Shown here piece by piece: positions 41,808-50,561 of a stretch of 64,000 bases of DNA; within the stretch, counting starts at the first letter, position 1; every line of letters begins with the position of its first letter. Both the position numbers and the translations under genes were made by a program. Source of the stretch: DATKMK01 sp035541895. Lineage in GTDB: Bacteria; Desulfobacterota; Binatia; HRBIN30; JACQVA1. The stretch covers positions 1 to 64,000 of the forward strand of contig DATKMK010000098.1 of assembly GCA_035541895.1 (NCBI GenBank), in the 5' to 3' direction. The notes below the pieces were generated by a model. That model was not told the DNA's origin and made no database searches. It saw nothing but the letters and a program-made list of their open reading frames with translations.

Positions 41808-43313
41808 TTAGACACTTTCAAGCCAGGTCAGCTTGCGGTTCAGATGCGTCAGCAACGCGGCTGCGCTGGGAGGTTGGCCGGTGGCGTGAGCGATCAGGTC
41901 TGGCGCGCGCCAGGTTTTGCCGTGGCGATGGATTTCGCGCTGGAGCCACTCACGCAGTGGCCGGAAATCGCCGCGCGCGAAGGCGTCGTCGAGCGCGCCG
42001 AGCGATCGTTGCGCCGCTTCAAACAGTTGCGCGGCGTAGACGTTGCCGAGCGTGTAAGTGGGAAAGTAGCCGAACAGTCCCTCGGACCAGTGCACGTCTT
42101 GGAGTACCCCATCGCGATCGTCGGTCGGCGCCACGCCCACATATTGTCGCATCTTCTCCGCCCACGCTGCGGGCAAGTCGGTGACGTTCAGGGTGCCGTC
42201 GATCAGGGCGCGCTCGAGCTCGAAGCGCAATACGATGTGCAGATTGTAGGTCAGCTCGTCGGACTCGGTCCGAATGAGCGACGGGCGCGCCTCGTTGGCG
42301 GCAAGAAGCACGGTCGCGAGCGAACGACTCTTGACCGCGGGAAACACGTTGGCCAACTCCGACAACAGCCAGCGCCAGAACGCCTCGGAGCGGCCCACGA
42401 GATTTTCCCACAAGCGCGACTGCGATTCGTGCACGCCCATCGAACACGCCTCACCCATCGGCGTCGCGCGTGCCGTCGGATCGAGTCCCTGCTCGTACAA
42501 CGCGTGACCGGTCTCATGAATGGTCGAGAACAGCGCCGAGCGCAGGTCGCGCTCGCTGATGCGGGTCGTGATGCGGACGTCGTCGCCGACCTCGGTGGTG
42601 AATGGGTGCGCCGCCTCATCGAGCCGGCCGCGGGAGAAGTCGAAACCCAAGCGCTCCGCGACCAGGCGGTTGAGCGCGCGCTGCTTGTCGATCGCGAAGC
42701 GGCCGGACAGCCCGGTTGCCCGCAGCGGTTTCCGAGCGAGGCAAGCGGAAAGCCGGGCAATCAGCGGCACGAGCCCGTCGCGCAACGCGGCGAACAGTTG
42801 ATCGAGCAGGGCGGTGGTGGCACCGGGTTCGAAGCCCTCGAGCAAGACATCGTATGGCGGTCGCTCCGGATCGATGGCCGTGGCGACGCGTTGCTCGATC
42901 GCCACCAAGCGGGCGAGGTAGGGTGCCAGCGCCGCGAAGTCGTCGGCACGGCGCGCCCGAATCCATACGGCGTGCGATTCGCTGCGCAGCGCCGAGCGTT
43001 CGCGCACCAGCGCGGCATCGAGCCGACGGGTGCGGTCGATCCGCCACTTGGTCTCACGAACATTGACCTGCTGGTGCGGATCGAGTTGATCGAGGCGCGT
43101 GGCGAGTTCGTCGACGAGCGCGAGGAAGCGCGGATCGGTGGTGCGCTCGTGTAGGATGCCGGCGAGCAATCCGATTTGGCGGGCGCGTCCGGGTGTTGCC
43201 GCCGGCGGTAGCTGGGTTTCCTGATCCCAGGACAGGAGTGCCAACGTGCCGCCGAGGTCGCCGTGCTCGCGCAGCGCGGTGATCAGCGCATCGTACTGCT
43301 CCGCAATCGACAT
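41808..43313 (-). CDS. Carboxypeptidase Taq, M32 family metallopeptidase
   Basis: A 501-aa cytosolic zinc carboxypeptidase. The metal-binding HEXXH motif is TIHETGHALYEQG, and the third ligand is the glutamate in MGVHESQSRLWEN. Other family blocks are LLSWDQETQLPP near the N-terminus and the IVLRFELERALIDG and DVHWSEGLFGYFPTY regions near the C-terminus. It releases a broad range of C-terminal residues but not proline. The length and motif order are typical of the family. The helical protein at 43325 lies just upstream. Confidence 0.95.
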   Translation of the reverse strand: MSIAEQYDALITALREHGDLGGTLALLSWDQETQLPPAATPGRARQIGLLAGILHERTTDPRFLALVDELATRLDQLDPHQQVNVRETKWRIDRTRRLDAALVRERSALRSESHAVWIRARRADDFAALAPYLARLVAIEQRVATAIDPERPPYDVLLEGFEPGATTALLDQLFAALRDGLVPLIARLSACLARKPLRATGLSGRFAIDKQRALNRLVAERLGFDFSRGRLDEAAHPFTTEVGDDVRITTRISERDLRSALFSTIHETGHALYEQGLDPTARATPMGEACSMGVHESQSRLWENLVGRSEAFWRWLLSELANVFPAVKSRSLATVLLAANEARPSLIRTESDELTYNLHIVLRFELERALIDGTLNVTDLPAAWAEKMRQYVGVAPTDDRDGVLQDVHWSEGLFGYFPTYTLGNVYAAQLFEAAQRSLGALDDAFARGDFRPLREWLQREIHRHGKTWRAPDLIAHATGQPPSAAALLTHLNRKLTWLESV

Positions 43314-43324
43314 GTTCCGCTTCG

Positions 43325-43690
43325 CTACGGTTTGCGGCGTTCGCGCGCCCCGGATTGTTCGAACATCCTGGCCGCAGCCGCGTGTGCGGTGGATTGATCG
43401 CCACGTAGCAGTGCGCCGCGCAGCCGTGTGACCAAGGCACGCATCAGCGTCGCCTCGGCCGGATCGAGGCGATCGGCGAGTCCGGACAAGTGCTCCATTG
43501 CCTCGGTGAGTTTGCTGATGGCGGCCGGCGGATCACCGCGATCGCGTGCGGCGATGGCTTCCGTCAGGCGCGCGCGGACGCTCGGCATGATCGCGCTGGC
43601 GGCCGTCCCCAGCACGATTTCGAGTTCGGTCAGCCGAGCGACGACTTGCTCGATCGCGATCGGCACGGCCGGTTGATGTTCGTCCGCCAT
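43325..43690 (-). CDS. Small helical protein of unknown function
   Basis: A 121-aa protein taken from the ATG at 43690 (MADEHQPAVPIAIEQ). It is predicted to be entirely helical and rich in Ala, Arg and Leu (SVRARLTEAIAARDRGDPPAA, LTEAMEHLSGLADRLDPAEA), with no signal peptide, membrane helix or metal motif. It lies 11 bp upstream of the M32 carboxypeptidase gene and is probably co-transcribed with it. I recognise no family. Confidence 0.55.
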   Translation of the reverse strand: MADEHQPAVPIAIEQVVARLTELEIVLGTAASAIMPSVRARLTEAIAARDRGDPPAAISKLTEAMEHLSGLADRLDPAEATLMRALVTRLRGALLRGDQSTAHAAAARMFEQSGARERRKP

Positions 43691-43752
43691 CGTGGCACCT
43701 GCTGGCGGCAGCTTACGAGGTCCGACGTGGACCCGCAACGTGGGAGGGCCGC

Positions 43753-44028
43753 ATGCGTTTTGTGATCATTGGACACGATGCCCCGGACGCCAAGGAGAAG
43801 CGCCCGCAGCAGCGCCCGGCGCATCTGGCGTATCTCGAACCGTTGGCGCAGGCGGGGCGTATCGTAGTGGCGGGCGCGTTGGCTGACGGCAGCGGCAGCC
43901 TGATCGTCGTCGAAGCCGAGTCGCGCGCGGCGGTGTGGGAGATCATCAGTCGCGATCCGTACGTGATCAACGGAGTCTTCAACAAGGTCGAAGTCCTGCC
44001 GTTCAACCAGGTCTTTCCCACGCCGTAG
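43753..44028 (+). CDS. YciI-like protein
   Basis: A 91-aa ferredoxin-like alpha/beta protein after a GGGAGGG ribosome site. It shows the family pattern: an N-terminal strand MRFVIIGHD, RPAHLAYLEPLAQAGRIVVAG and SLIVVEAESRAAVWEII, ending VEVLPFNQVF. The conserved histidine/aspartate pair used by YciI dimers is present as GHDAPDA and PAHLAYL. The family has no single established reaction. It is followed 4 bp later by the alkyltransferase-like gene. Confidence 0.85.
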   Translation: MRFVIIGHDAPDAKEKRPQQRPAHLAYLEPLAQAGRIVVAGALADGSGSLIVVEAESRAAVWEIISRDPYVINGVFNKVEVLPFNQVFPTP

Positions 44029-44032
44029 CGAT

Positions 44033-44413
44033 ATGGCCAGACGTGCGCCGCGGCCGTCACTGATCGCGTTCCAGCGCGCGGTGTACGAAGTTGTGCGGCG
44101 AATTCCGCGCGGGCGCGTGGTCACGTACGGTCAGGTCGCCGCGATCCTCGGTCATCCCCGAGCCGCACGAGCGGTCGGCACCGCGCTGCGCCGGCTTCCG
44201 CGGCAACTGGAGCCGCGCGTGCCGTGGCAGCGCGTGATCAACGCGGCGGGTCGCATCAGCTTGCGGGGCGACATCCTTCGGCCCGAATTGCAGCGACGGA
44301 TGTTGGAGGATGAAGGCGTCGCGTTCGATCGCCGCGGGGTCGTTGATCTGCGGCGCTTCCGTTGGGTCGGGCCGCGGCGCGAACGGCCGGTGCGCCTACG
44401 AATCCCGGAGTGA
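44033..44413 (+). CDS. Alkyltransferase-like (ATL) DNA-repair protein, MGMT fold without catalytic Cys
   Basis: A 126-aa protein with the MGMT DNA-binding fold. The helix-turn-helix segment is RIPRGRVVTYGQVAAILGHP and the arginine finger is ARAVGTALRRLP. The active-site motif PCHRV of true O6-alkylguanine transferases reads PWQRV here, with tryptophan replacing the alkyl-accepting cysteine. ATL proteins bind O6-alkylguanine and flag the lesion for nucleotide-excision repair rather than removing the alkyl group. It forms a pair with the YciI-like gene. Confidence 0.9.
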   Translation: MARRAPRPSLIAFQRAVYEVVRRIPRGRVVTYGQVAAILGHPRAARAVGTALRRLPRQLEPRVPWQRVINAAGRISLRGDILRPELQRRMLEDEGVAFDRRGVVDLRRFRWVGPRRERPVRLRIPE

Positions 44414-44419
44414 GTGGCG

Positions 44420-44833
44420 TCAGCTCGCAACCTTGCGGTGGGGTTGAATCAATCCGACGCGATGCCGGCGACCGGCGACTCGCCGGGCGAAGGGCAGGGA
44501 GACGGGCGGGCGCTCGTCATTGGGTGAACGGACCAACGTCAACAAACCGTTTCGAACGTAGTCGGCGTCGAGATGGAGTGCGGCGCAGATGTTGACGAAG
44601 GCGAAGGGCCAGGGGGCCTCGCCGGCGCAGATCCAACGCTCGGTTTCACGAACGAGACGATCCCCGCGCCGTGTGGCGCTGCCTCGATGCTTGAGCAGGG
44701 TGAGCACGGCCTCTTCCAGCACCGCTAGCATGAGCCGCCGCTCGGGGGACAAGTACAAGGGACGCGGCGCAGCAAAATACTGCTCCGGAAGTAAGACATC
44801 TGGACAAAGCGTGATCGCTGCGAATGAACTCAT
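44420..44833 (-). CDS. Small protein paralogous to the one at 47784-48098
   Basis: A 137-aa protein with ribosome site GGAAGGGAT. The core PERRLMLAVLEEAVLTLL ... PFAFVNICAALHLDADYVRNGLL aligns with the gene product at 47784-48098 (PEERLLLAVMQ ... PFSFEAICRHFGWSAGRIRQQL). The helical pattern with a short DNA-binding-like C-terminal helix hints at a regulator, but no motif proves it. The C-terminus is basic (RRVAGRRHRVGLIQPHRK). It is divergent from the ABC transporter operon. Confidence 0.62.
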   Translation of the reverse strand: MSSFAAITLCPDVLLPEQYFAAPRPLYLSPERRLMLAVLEEAVLTLLKHRGSATRRGDRLVRETERWICAGEAPWPFAFVNICAALHLDADYVRNGLLTLVRSPNDERPPVSLPFARRVAGRRHRVGLIQPHRKVAS

Positions 44834-45126
44834 ATCCCTTCCGATTGCTACACATACTAACGCGGAACGCGTGCGAAAGGTTCCGCGATTGAGCCGAACG
44901 GTAGCAACGGGGCATCAACCGACTTGTCGAACGGTTCAATCTGACATCGGCGTGGCCCCGCGCGATGCGGACGATCGCCGTGCGGCGCGGTGTTCATTCC
45001 GGTGAACTTCGACACGTGCTCGCCGGATTGCTGCCGTGGAAAGCCAGGCCGCGCTGCCGGACCACAATCGCCAAAACGGGCACCGATCTTGCAAACCCGT
45101 TGTGAGACCGCCAGCATGAGCAGGAC

Positions 45127-45888
45127 ATGATCGAACTCCACGAGCTGACGAAACGGTACGGCAACATTCTCGCAGTTGATCACGTTAATCTTTCGATTGG
45201 CGTCGGCGAAGTGTTCGGGTTCCTCGGGCCCAACGGGGCGGGCAAGACCACGACGATTCGAATGATGATGGGTCTGTTGCAGCCGACCGAGGGGCGAGTC
45301 GAGTTGAACGGGCACGATCTCAGTCGAGAACCATTGCTGGCGAAACAGCTCACCGGGTTCGTGCCGGATCGCCCGCACATTTACGAAAAGTTGACCGCCA
45401 ATGAGTTTCTCGCCTTCGTGGCCGGGCTCTACCGCGTGCCGGACGCGCTGATGACGCAACGGCGCAATGAGCTGCTGGAACTCTTTGATCTCGGCAACTG
45501 GGCTGACGAGTTGGTGGAATCGTACTCGCACGGGATGAAGCAGCGATTGACGATGGCGGCCGCATTGATTCACGGGCCTCGCATTTTGATCGTCGACGAG
45601 CCGATGGTCGGGCTCGATCCGCGTGGTGCGCGGTTGCTCAAGCGTACGTTCCGCGAGCTGGCAGCCGGCGGCGTGACGATCTTCATGTCGACTCATAGTT
45701 TGGAAGTCGCCGAGGAGACCTGCGACCGGATCGGCATCATCGACGGCGGGCGCATCATTGCACTGGGTACGGTCGAAGAGTTGCGGCGCCAAATCGGCAG
45801 CGAGGATCCCGTGCGGCTCGAATCGGTATTCCTCACGCTGACCGGCGGCGAAGACGGTGTCGGTCGCATCGGCGGGATGCGGGCCTGA
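45127..45888 (+). CDS. ABC transporter ATP-binding protein
   Basis: A 253-aa ATPase. Walker A is GPNGAGKTT, the signature motif is the variant YSHGMKQR, Walker B is ILIVDEP, and the H-loop is STHSLE. It resembles ATPases of CcmA/NatA-type exporters. The product pairs with the permease encoded 2 bp downstream, so it powers an export or membrane-processing ABC system whose substrate is not evident. A weak AGCAGGAC ribosome site precedes the start. The 293-bp upstream gap separates it from the divergent small protein gene. Confidence 0.93.
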   Translation: MIELHELTKRYGNILAVDHVNLSIGVGEVFGFLGPNGAGKTTTIRMMMGLLQPTEGRVELNGHDLSREPLLAKQLTGFVPDRPHIYEKLTANEFLAFVAGLYRVPDALMTQRRNELLELFDLGNWADELVESYSHGMKQRLTMAAALIHGPRILIVDEPMVGLDPRGARLLKRTFRELAAGGVTIFMSTHSLEVAEETCDRIGIIDGGRIIALGTVEELRRQIGSEDPVRLESVFLTLTGGEDGVGRIGGMRA

Positions 45889-45890
45889 GC

Positions 45891-47657
45891 ATGGCGCAAG
45901 CGGAGATTCCGGCGTCGACCGCGATCGTTGATCCGTTCGAACCGAGCGGGGCGAAGGCGGAGCTGAGCGGACTCGCGCTTTTGCTGCGTCCGCGTTGGCT
46001 GGCGGTGCGCAATCGTTCGCGGCGGCTGACGCGCGCCGGCAGAATCCAGGCGAGCCTGCTGGGCGTGCTTGCCCTTGGCTTTTGGGCCGCCATCTTCTTC
46101 CTGTTTGCGCGCGCGTTGCGGTACTTCCTCGCGGTCCCCGATCTCGGCCCGGTGCTGACCTACAAGCTGCTGGGCATGGTCTTCATGACCTTCTTCTCGA
46201 TCCTGCTGTTCTCGAACATCGTAGCGTCGCTCTCGACGTTCTTTTTGGCGCGCGACCTCGATCGCTTGGCGGCGGCACCAATTCCGCCGGGCAGGTTTTT
46301 TTACGGGCGCTTCGGTGAAACGATGCTCGATTCGTCTTGGATGGTGATCTTGTTCGCCGTACCCGCGTTCCTGGCGTACGGTGTGGTTCACCACACCGGG
46401 CCATTGTTCTATGTCGCGGTGGTGGTGACCCTGCCGCCCTTTCTGGTGATTCCGGCGGCGATCGGTGTCAGCGTCACGGCGATACTCGTCAACGTATTCC
46501 CGGCCCGGCGCACCAAGGACATCTTGCTCCTTCTGTCGGTCGTCGCGGTCGCCGTTCTCTATCTGTTCTTTCGCATGCTGCAGCCTGAACGGCTGGTGAA
46601 TCCCGAGGGGTTCAAGGATTTCATGGAGTTTCTCACCGCGATGCAGACGCCGGCATCGCCGCTGCTGCCGAGCACCTGGGCGGCGGAGACGCTGTTCCCG
46701 CTGCTCGGTCTGCGTGAGGGTTCGCCGGGGTTCTACTTTCTCTTGTTGCTGAGCACGGCCGCCGTCGCGGCAATGGCCAGCGAACGTGTGATGCGCAGCC
46801 TGTTCCTGCCGGGATGGACGAAGGCGCAGGAGGGCCGGCAGGCGCGGCTGACGCAGCAGCCGATGTGGGAGCGGCTCATGCGCGCGGCGACGATTCAGTT
46901 CTCGGATCAAACGCGGCTGATCGCAATCAAGGACCTGAAGACCTTTTTCCGCGATACCAGTCAATGGTCGCAGTTGATCCTGCTGTTGGCCCTAGTGGTG
47001 GTGTACGTCTACAACTTCAGCGTGCTGCCGCTGCAAGGCAGTCCGCTGGTGACGTTCTACTTCAAGAACGTGATCGCTTTTCTCAATCTGGCGCTGGCAG
47101 GCTTCGTGGTCTCGGCGGTGTCGGTGCGGTTCATCTTCCCATCGATCAGTCTCGAGGGCAAAGCGTTCTGGGTGCTGCGAACCGCGCCGCTCAGTTTACG
47201 GCGGATGTGGTGGGCGAAGTTTTGGGTCGGATTGCTGCCGCTGCTGGTGCTCGGTGAGGTGTTGGTGTTAGCGACGAATACGTACCTGCGGGTCATGCCG
47301 TTCATGATGTGGTTGTCCGCGCTGACGCTGTTTGGAATGACCTTCGGCATCGTCAGCCTCGGGCTCGCGGTGGGAGCGACATATCCCAATTTCGACGCCG
47401 ACAACGCGGCCCGGGTCGCGGCCGGAGTCGGGGGGCTGGTCTACATGATCGTCTGCATGACGTTCATCGGCACCGTGGTGATTCTCGAGGCGTGGCCCGT
47501 GTATGTATTGTTCTCCAGTTGGCTGCGCGGCGTGCCGGTATCGCCGGCGGCCTGGAGCGGTGTGATCGCGTCCTTCACGGCCGCCGTCGGCGTCAGTGGC
47601 GCGGTCTTCGCGTGCTCCACCCTCTATGGACTCCGCAAACTCGAAACCATCGAGTGA
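45891..47657 (+). CDS. ABC exporter membrane protein
   Basis: A 588-aa membrane protein with a cytosolic N-terminus and about 12 hydrophobic helices in two halves, including VLALGFWAAIFFLFARALRY, TFFSILLFSNIVASLSTFFL and LILLLALVVVYVYNFSVLPL. No nucleotide-binding domain is present, so it is the permease partner of the preceding ATPase. It resembles large bacterial exporter permeases of uncertain substrate. Stop to terminator distance is about 80 bp. Confidence 0.82.
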   Translation: MAQAEIPASTAIVDPFEPSGAKAELSGLALLLRPRWLAVRNRSRRLTRAGRIQASLLGVLALGFWAAIFFLFARALRYFLAVPDLGPVLTYKLLGMVFMTFFSILLFSNIVASLSTFFLARDLDRLAAAPIPPGRFFYGRFGETMLDSSWMVILFAVPAFLAYGVVHHTGPLFYVAVVVTLPPFLVIPAAIGVSVTAILVNVFPARRTKDILLLLSVVAVAVLYLFFRMLQPERLVNPEGFKDFMEFLTAMQTPASPLLPSTWAAETLFPLLGLREGSPGFYFLLLLSTAAVAAMASERVMRSLFLPGWTKAQEGRQARLTQQPMWERLMRAATIQFSDQTRLIAIKDLKTFFRDTSQWSQLILLLALVVVYVYNFSVLPLQGSPLVTFYFKNVIAFLNLALAGFVVSAVSVRFIFPSISLEGKAFWVLRTAPLSLRRMWWAKFWVGLLPLLVLGEVLVLATNTYLRVMPFMMWLSALTLFGMTFGIVSLGLAVGATYPNFDADNAARVAAGVGGLVYMIVCMTFIGTVVILEAWPVYVLFSSWLRGVPVSPAAWSGVIASFTAAVGVSGAVFACSTLYGLRKLETIE

Positions 47658-47737
47658 ACCGCACGCATCATCCGGACCTCGGCCGCGGTGACGAAGGTAG
47701 ACCGCATTGCCGGCGCGCATCCCTTCCGGGGTGGGCG

Positions 47738-47758
47738 TGAACGGGCGTTCATTTTTTT
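47738..47758 (+). terminator. Intrinsic terminator after ABC transporter genes
   Basis: TGAAC (47738-47742) pairs with GTTCA (47747-47751) across a GGGC loop, followed directly by seven T residues (47752-47758). The stem is short but the T-tract is unusual for this GC-rich sequence. It lies 80 bp after the permease stop. Confidence 0.55.
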
Positions 47759-47783
47759 ATTGCCCGAGTTTTTGGGCCGTGCT

Positions 47784-48098
47784 ATGGCCCCGGGCACTAT
47801 GCGCTTTGGAACGGATACGGCTGAAACGCAACACCACGTGACCACGCCGGAAGAGCGATTGCTGCTGGCGGTGATGCAATCCGCCTTCTGGGACTTGGAG
47901 CATCGCGACCCAAGCGAGCGAGACCGCGCTCAGCGGTACTTTTTGTCGGAAGGCGAAGACCACCCGTTTAGCTTCGAGGCGATTTGCCGCCACTTCGGCT
48001 GGTCGGCGGGGCGGATTCGCCAGCAACTGTCGCCGCAGTTGATGGTGACAGCCGCGTTGGTTCAAGAGATTCAGCTGCGCCACGGGATGGCTCGATAA
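47784..48098 (+). CDS. Small protein paralogous to the one at 44420-44833
   Basis: A 104-aa protein from the ATG at 47784 (an alternative ATG is at 47799; a longer frame would run through the terminator). It contains TTPEERLLLAVMQSAFWDLE, HPFSFEAICRHFGW and SAGRIRQQLSP. Residue-by-residue similarity to the gene product at 44420-44833 covers the PE-RLLLAV, PF-F--IC and -R--L blocks. The C-terminal helical pair could be helix-turn-helix-like. Function unknown. Confidence 0.6.
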   Translation: MAPGTMRFGTDTAETQHHVTTPEERLLLAVMQSAFWDLEHRDPSERDRAQRYFLSEGEDHPFSFEAICRHFGWSAGRIRQQLSPQLMVTAALVQEIQLRHGMAR

Positions 48099-48203
48099 AC
48101 CAGCGGGTTCGATTTCCTCGACCGTCGAGCTGCGGCGGGTCCAACGGGGTGCACGTGGGGTTGACTGGCTGGTGAGTGCTTCCTATTCTCCGCCCGTTGG
48201 CGA

Positions 48204-48893
48204 GTGACCGGCGTGTCTGCCGAGCGAATCGAGTTGACGCCTGTCACGGGCGTGTTTCCCCCCAATCTGTCCCCGGATGGCTATGTGAGCCGCGTCGTCA
48301 GCGCACTCATCCTTGCCGGCGGAAAGAACACGCGGATGGGAGGCGAAGACAAGGCCTTTCTCACCGTCGAAGGCGCGTCGGTCTTCGAACGCACGTTCGC
48401 GCTGCTCCGGCGGTGCTTTCCGCAAGTCGTGGTGGTCAGCAATTGCCCCGACAAGTATCGCCGCTTCGATGTCGATGTCGTTGCCGACGAGATTCCGGAT
48501 CTCGGCCCGCTGGGGGGCCTCCACGCCGGACTCGGTAGGTTGCGGCAGCCGTACGCGTTCGTGGTGGCGTGTGACATGCCGTTCCTGCGCATCGAGCCGA
48601 TCGCGTTTCTCGTCGCTCGGCTGCACGGGCAAGACGCGGTCATCCCACGTTGGGAAGACGACATCGAGCCGTTGCACGCACTGTACGCGACGCATCTTCG
48701 TGCGCCGATCGCCCGGGCGGTCGAGCGCGGTGCACGGGCGATCCGCGATTTCCTCCCGCAGATCGACGTCGAGTTCGTGCCGGAAGTGGAGATGCGTGCG
48801 GTTCCAGGTGCCGCTGAGTCGTTTCGCAACATCAATACGCCCGCCGAGGCGGCCCGCTTTTCGGTACGGCGATCGCTTGGCGCGAATGGGTAA
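48204..48893 (+). CDS. mobA: Molybdenum cofactor guanylyltransferase MobA
   Basis: Up to 229 aa from a GTG; the true start may be the GTG at 48285, since MobA proteins usually begin a few residues before the nucleotide-binding loop. The loop is SALILAGGKNTRMGGEDKAF, the magnesium-binding aspartate lies in VVACDMPFL, and PLGGLHAGL is typical of the family. It transfers GMP from GTP to molybdopterin to form the guanine dinucleotide cofactor. No molybdoenzyme is encoded in this window, so its client is elsewhere. Confidence 0.88.
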   Translation: MTGVSAERIELTPVTGVFPPNLSPDGYVSRVVSALILAGGKNTRMGGEDKAFLTVEGASVFERTFALLRRCFPQVVVVSNCPDKYRRFDVDVVADEIPDLGPLGGLHAGLGRLRQPYAFVVACDMPFLRIEPIAFLVARLHGQDAVIPRWEDDIEPLHALYATHLRAPIARAVERGARAIRDFLPQIDVEFVPEVEMRAVPGAAESFRNINTPAEAARFSVRRSLGANG

Positions 48894-49083
48894 ACATGTG
48901 CGATGCCCGAGTTGACGGCGAGGGGACGGCGGCAGTATAGAAAAGCCCGTTCCGACCACTCCAGAGAGTCTCGCGATACTCGATAGACCGTCTTGTCGCC
49001 GAATCGATTGATATGACGATGATCAGCCGAGCGATCTGCGCGGAGCCCGCCGCGGGCGATCTGGTCGCTCTCGATCGCCGCAC

Positions 49084-49710
49084 ATGAACGAGCGCCGTGT
49101 AGCCGCGATGGATCTTGCACCGCTTCGCGCCGCCTTTGAGCAGTGGACCGCCGGCCTCGATCCGGTCGCCGCGCGCATCGCCTTGTTCGAACGCGTCCGC
49201 GATATCCCGTACAAATATCCGGCGAGTCGCAACCCGCTCGAAGTATTGCAAGGCCGTGCCGGCTCGTGTTCCGGAAAGCACTATCTGCTCGGCGAGCTCT
49301 ACCGCATGTTGGGGCTCAAGGTCCGCAACATGATTTGCCGCCATCGGTTCAACGAATCGCCGCTGCCGTTCCCCGATCCGATGCAGGCCCTGCTGATGAA
49401 GAATGAGATCGTCGACCTGCACGACTATCTGCAGATCCAGGTCGACGACAATTGGATCGAAGTCGATGCAACCTGGGAGCTGGGTCTACGCGACTTCGGC
49501 TTTCCCGTCACCGATCAGTGGGACGGACACCAGGCGATGCTGCTCAGCGTCGTCGTGGACGAGGAGTTCATCGTCGAAGGCGATCCAGAGCGAACCAAGG
49601 AGGAGATGCTGTCGAAGCTGACGCCGCGACAGCGCCAACTCCGCAAGCAGTTTCTGGAGTCACTCGCGGCGTGGGTGCAGGAACTCACCGCGGAACTGCG
49701 GCGGGACTAG
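49084..49710 (+). CDS. Transglutaminase-like cysteine hydrolase
   Basis: A 208-aa cytosolic protein with the transglutaminase-core catalytic triad: C62 (GSCSGKHYLLGELYR), H113 (DLHDYLQIQ) and D128 (IEVDATWELG). The surrounding blocks fit the transglut_core fold found in bacterial peptidases and amidases. No signal peptide is seen, so it acts in the cytosol. Substrate is unknown. The Nudix gene follows 22 bp later in the same orientation. Confidence 0.8.
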   Translation: MNERRVAAMDLAPLRAAFEQWTAGLDPVAARIALFERVRDIPYKYPASRNPLEVLQGRAGSCSGKHYLLGELYRMLGLKVRNMICRHRFNESPLPFPDPMQALLMKNEIVDLHDYLQIQVDDNWIEVDATWELGLRDFGFPVTDQWDGHQAMLLSVVVDEEFIVEGDPERTKEEMLSKLTPRQRQLRKQFLESLAAWVQELTAELRRD

Positions 49711-49732
49711 TCGCGATCCTGCGGGCGCATGC

Positions 49733-50254
49733 ATGAGCGGTGAGGAACTCGTTGACATCGTCGACGAGGACGACCGCGTCGTCGGTCGTGCCTCGCGTCG
49801 CGAAGTGCGCGCGCGTCACTTGCGTCACCGCAGCACGTACATCCTTCTGTTCAACGCACAGAGCCAAATTTTCGTTCATCAGCGAACCGCGACCAAGGAC
49901 ATCTATCCATCGTACAACGATGTCGCGTTCGGCGGCGTGGTCGCGGCCGGTGAGGACTACGACGCGGGTGCCCGACGTGAGCTTGCCGAGGAGATCGGTG
50001 TCGAGGGCGTCGCCTTGCGCCGTGTGCTGGGGTTTCGCTTCGACGACGACAACAATCACGTGAACGGCGTGCTCTACACCGCCACCTATGACGGCGCGAT
50101 GCAGTTGCAAGCCGCCGAGGTCGCAAACGGACGGTGGATGGATCTGGACGCGGTCATCGACCTCGCCCAGCGCGAGCCGTTTTGCCCGGACGGAATCGAA
50201 GCGCTGCGGCGGTACCTCGATCGCTTGCAGCAGGCCAGCAGTCGCAATCGCTGA
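49733..50254 (+). CDS. Nudix hydrolase (Idi/YfcD-like)
   Basis: A 173-aa protein with N-terminal GEELVDIVDEDDRVVGRA, as in isopentenyl-diphosphate-isomerase-related Nudix proteins. The Nudix box is complete: G in FGGVVAAGEDYD, followed by GARRELAEEIGV. Nudix enzymes hydrolyse nucleoside diphosphates linked to other moieties; the Idi-like subgroup may also act on damaged or unusual nucleotides. Substrate cannot be assigned. Confidence 0.88.
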   Translation: MSGEELVDIVDEDDRVVGRASRREVRARHLRHRSTYILLFNAQSQIFVHQRTATKDIYPSYNDVAFGGVVAAGEDYDAGARRELAEEIGVEGVALRRVLGFRFDDDNNHVNGVLYTATYDGAMQLQAAEVANGRWMDLDAVIDLAQREPFCPDGIEALRRYLDRLQQASSRNR

Positions 50255-50290
50255 GGCGCGGAATCCCGCTGTGGTCCGCGCGGAGTGTGT

Positions 50291-50461
50291 TCACGTCGAT
50301 TTCGTAGCGGTCTCGGGCTGCGTGGTGCGCAGAGCCTGCGCGAGGACGACCTTGCGGACACCGTGAGCATCCTGAATGGTCACCCGGTCGCCGTCGATTG
50401 CGATGATCTTGAACGTTCCCGGTGCCGACATGGTCACCACGGTATCTCCGAGTCGTAACAT
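50291..50461 (-). CDS. Small beta-rich protein of unknown function
   Basis: A 56-aa protein from the ATG at 50461, preceded by AAGGGGC. It has a compact pattern of strands (MLRLGDTVVTMSAPGTFKI, IAIDGDRVTIQDAHGVRKVV) suggestive of a small SH3- or KOW-like barrel, with an S/T-rich tail. It is divergent from tadA (100 bp) and convergent with the Nudix gene. No family is recognised. Confidence 0.55.
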   Translation of the reverse strand: MLRLGDTVVTMSAPGTFKIIAIDGDRVTIQDAHGVRKVVLAQALRTTQPETATKST

Positions 50462-50561
50462 TGCGTGCCCCTTCCGATTCGCGCGCGTCGTATAGCGGTT
50501 CACGCGTGCGCGATCAAAGGCTGCGTTGCCGCTCTCACGATGGTGTGGTACTTCCCACCAG

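Noticed and set aside
44933..44941. T-loop-like GGTTCAATC suggesting a tRNA
   Set aside because: No acceptor, D-arm or anticodon stem pairs around it, unlike the clear tRNA-Ser at 51072.
44857..45792. 311-codon minus-strand frame over the ABC ATPase gene
   Set aside because: The plus-strand frame has complete Walker A, Walker B and H-loop motifs; the minus frame shows no domain.
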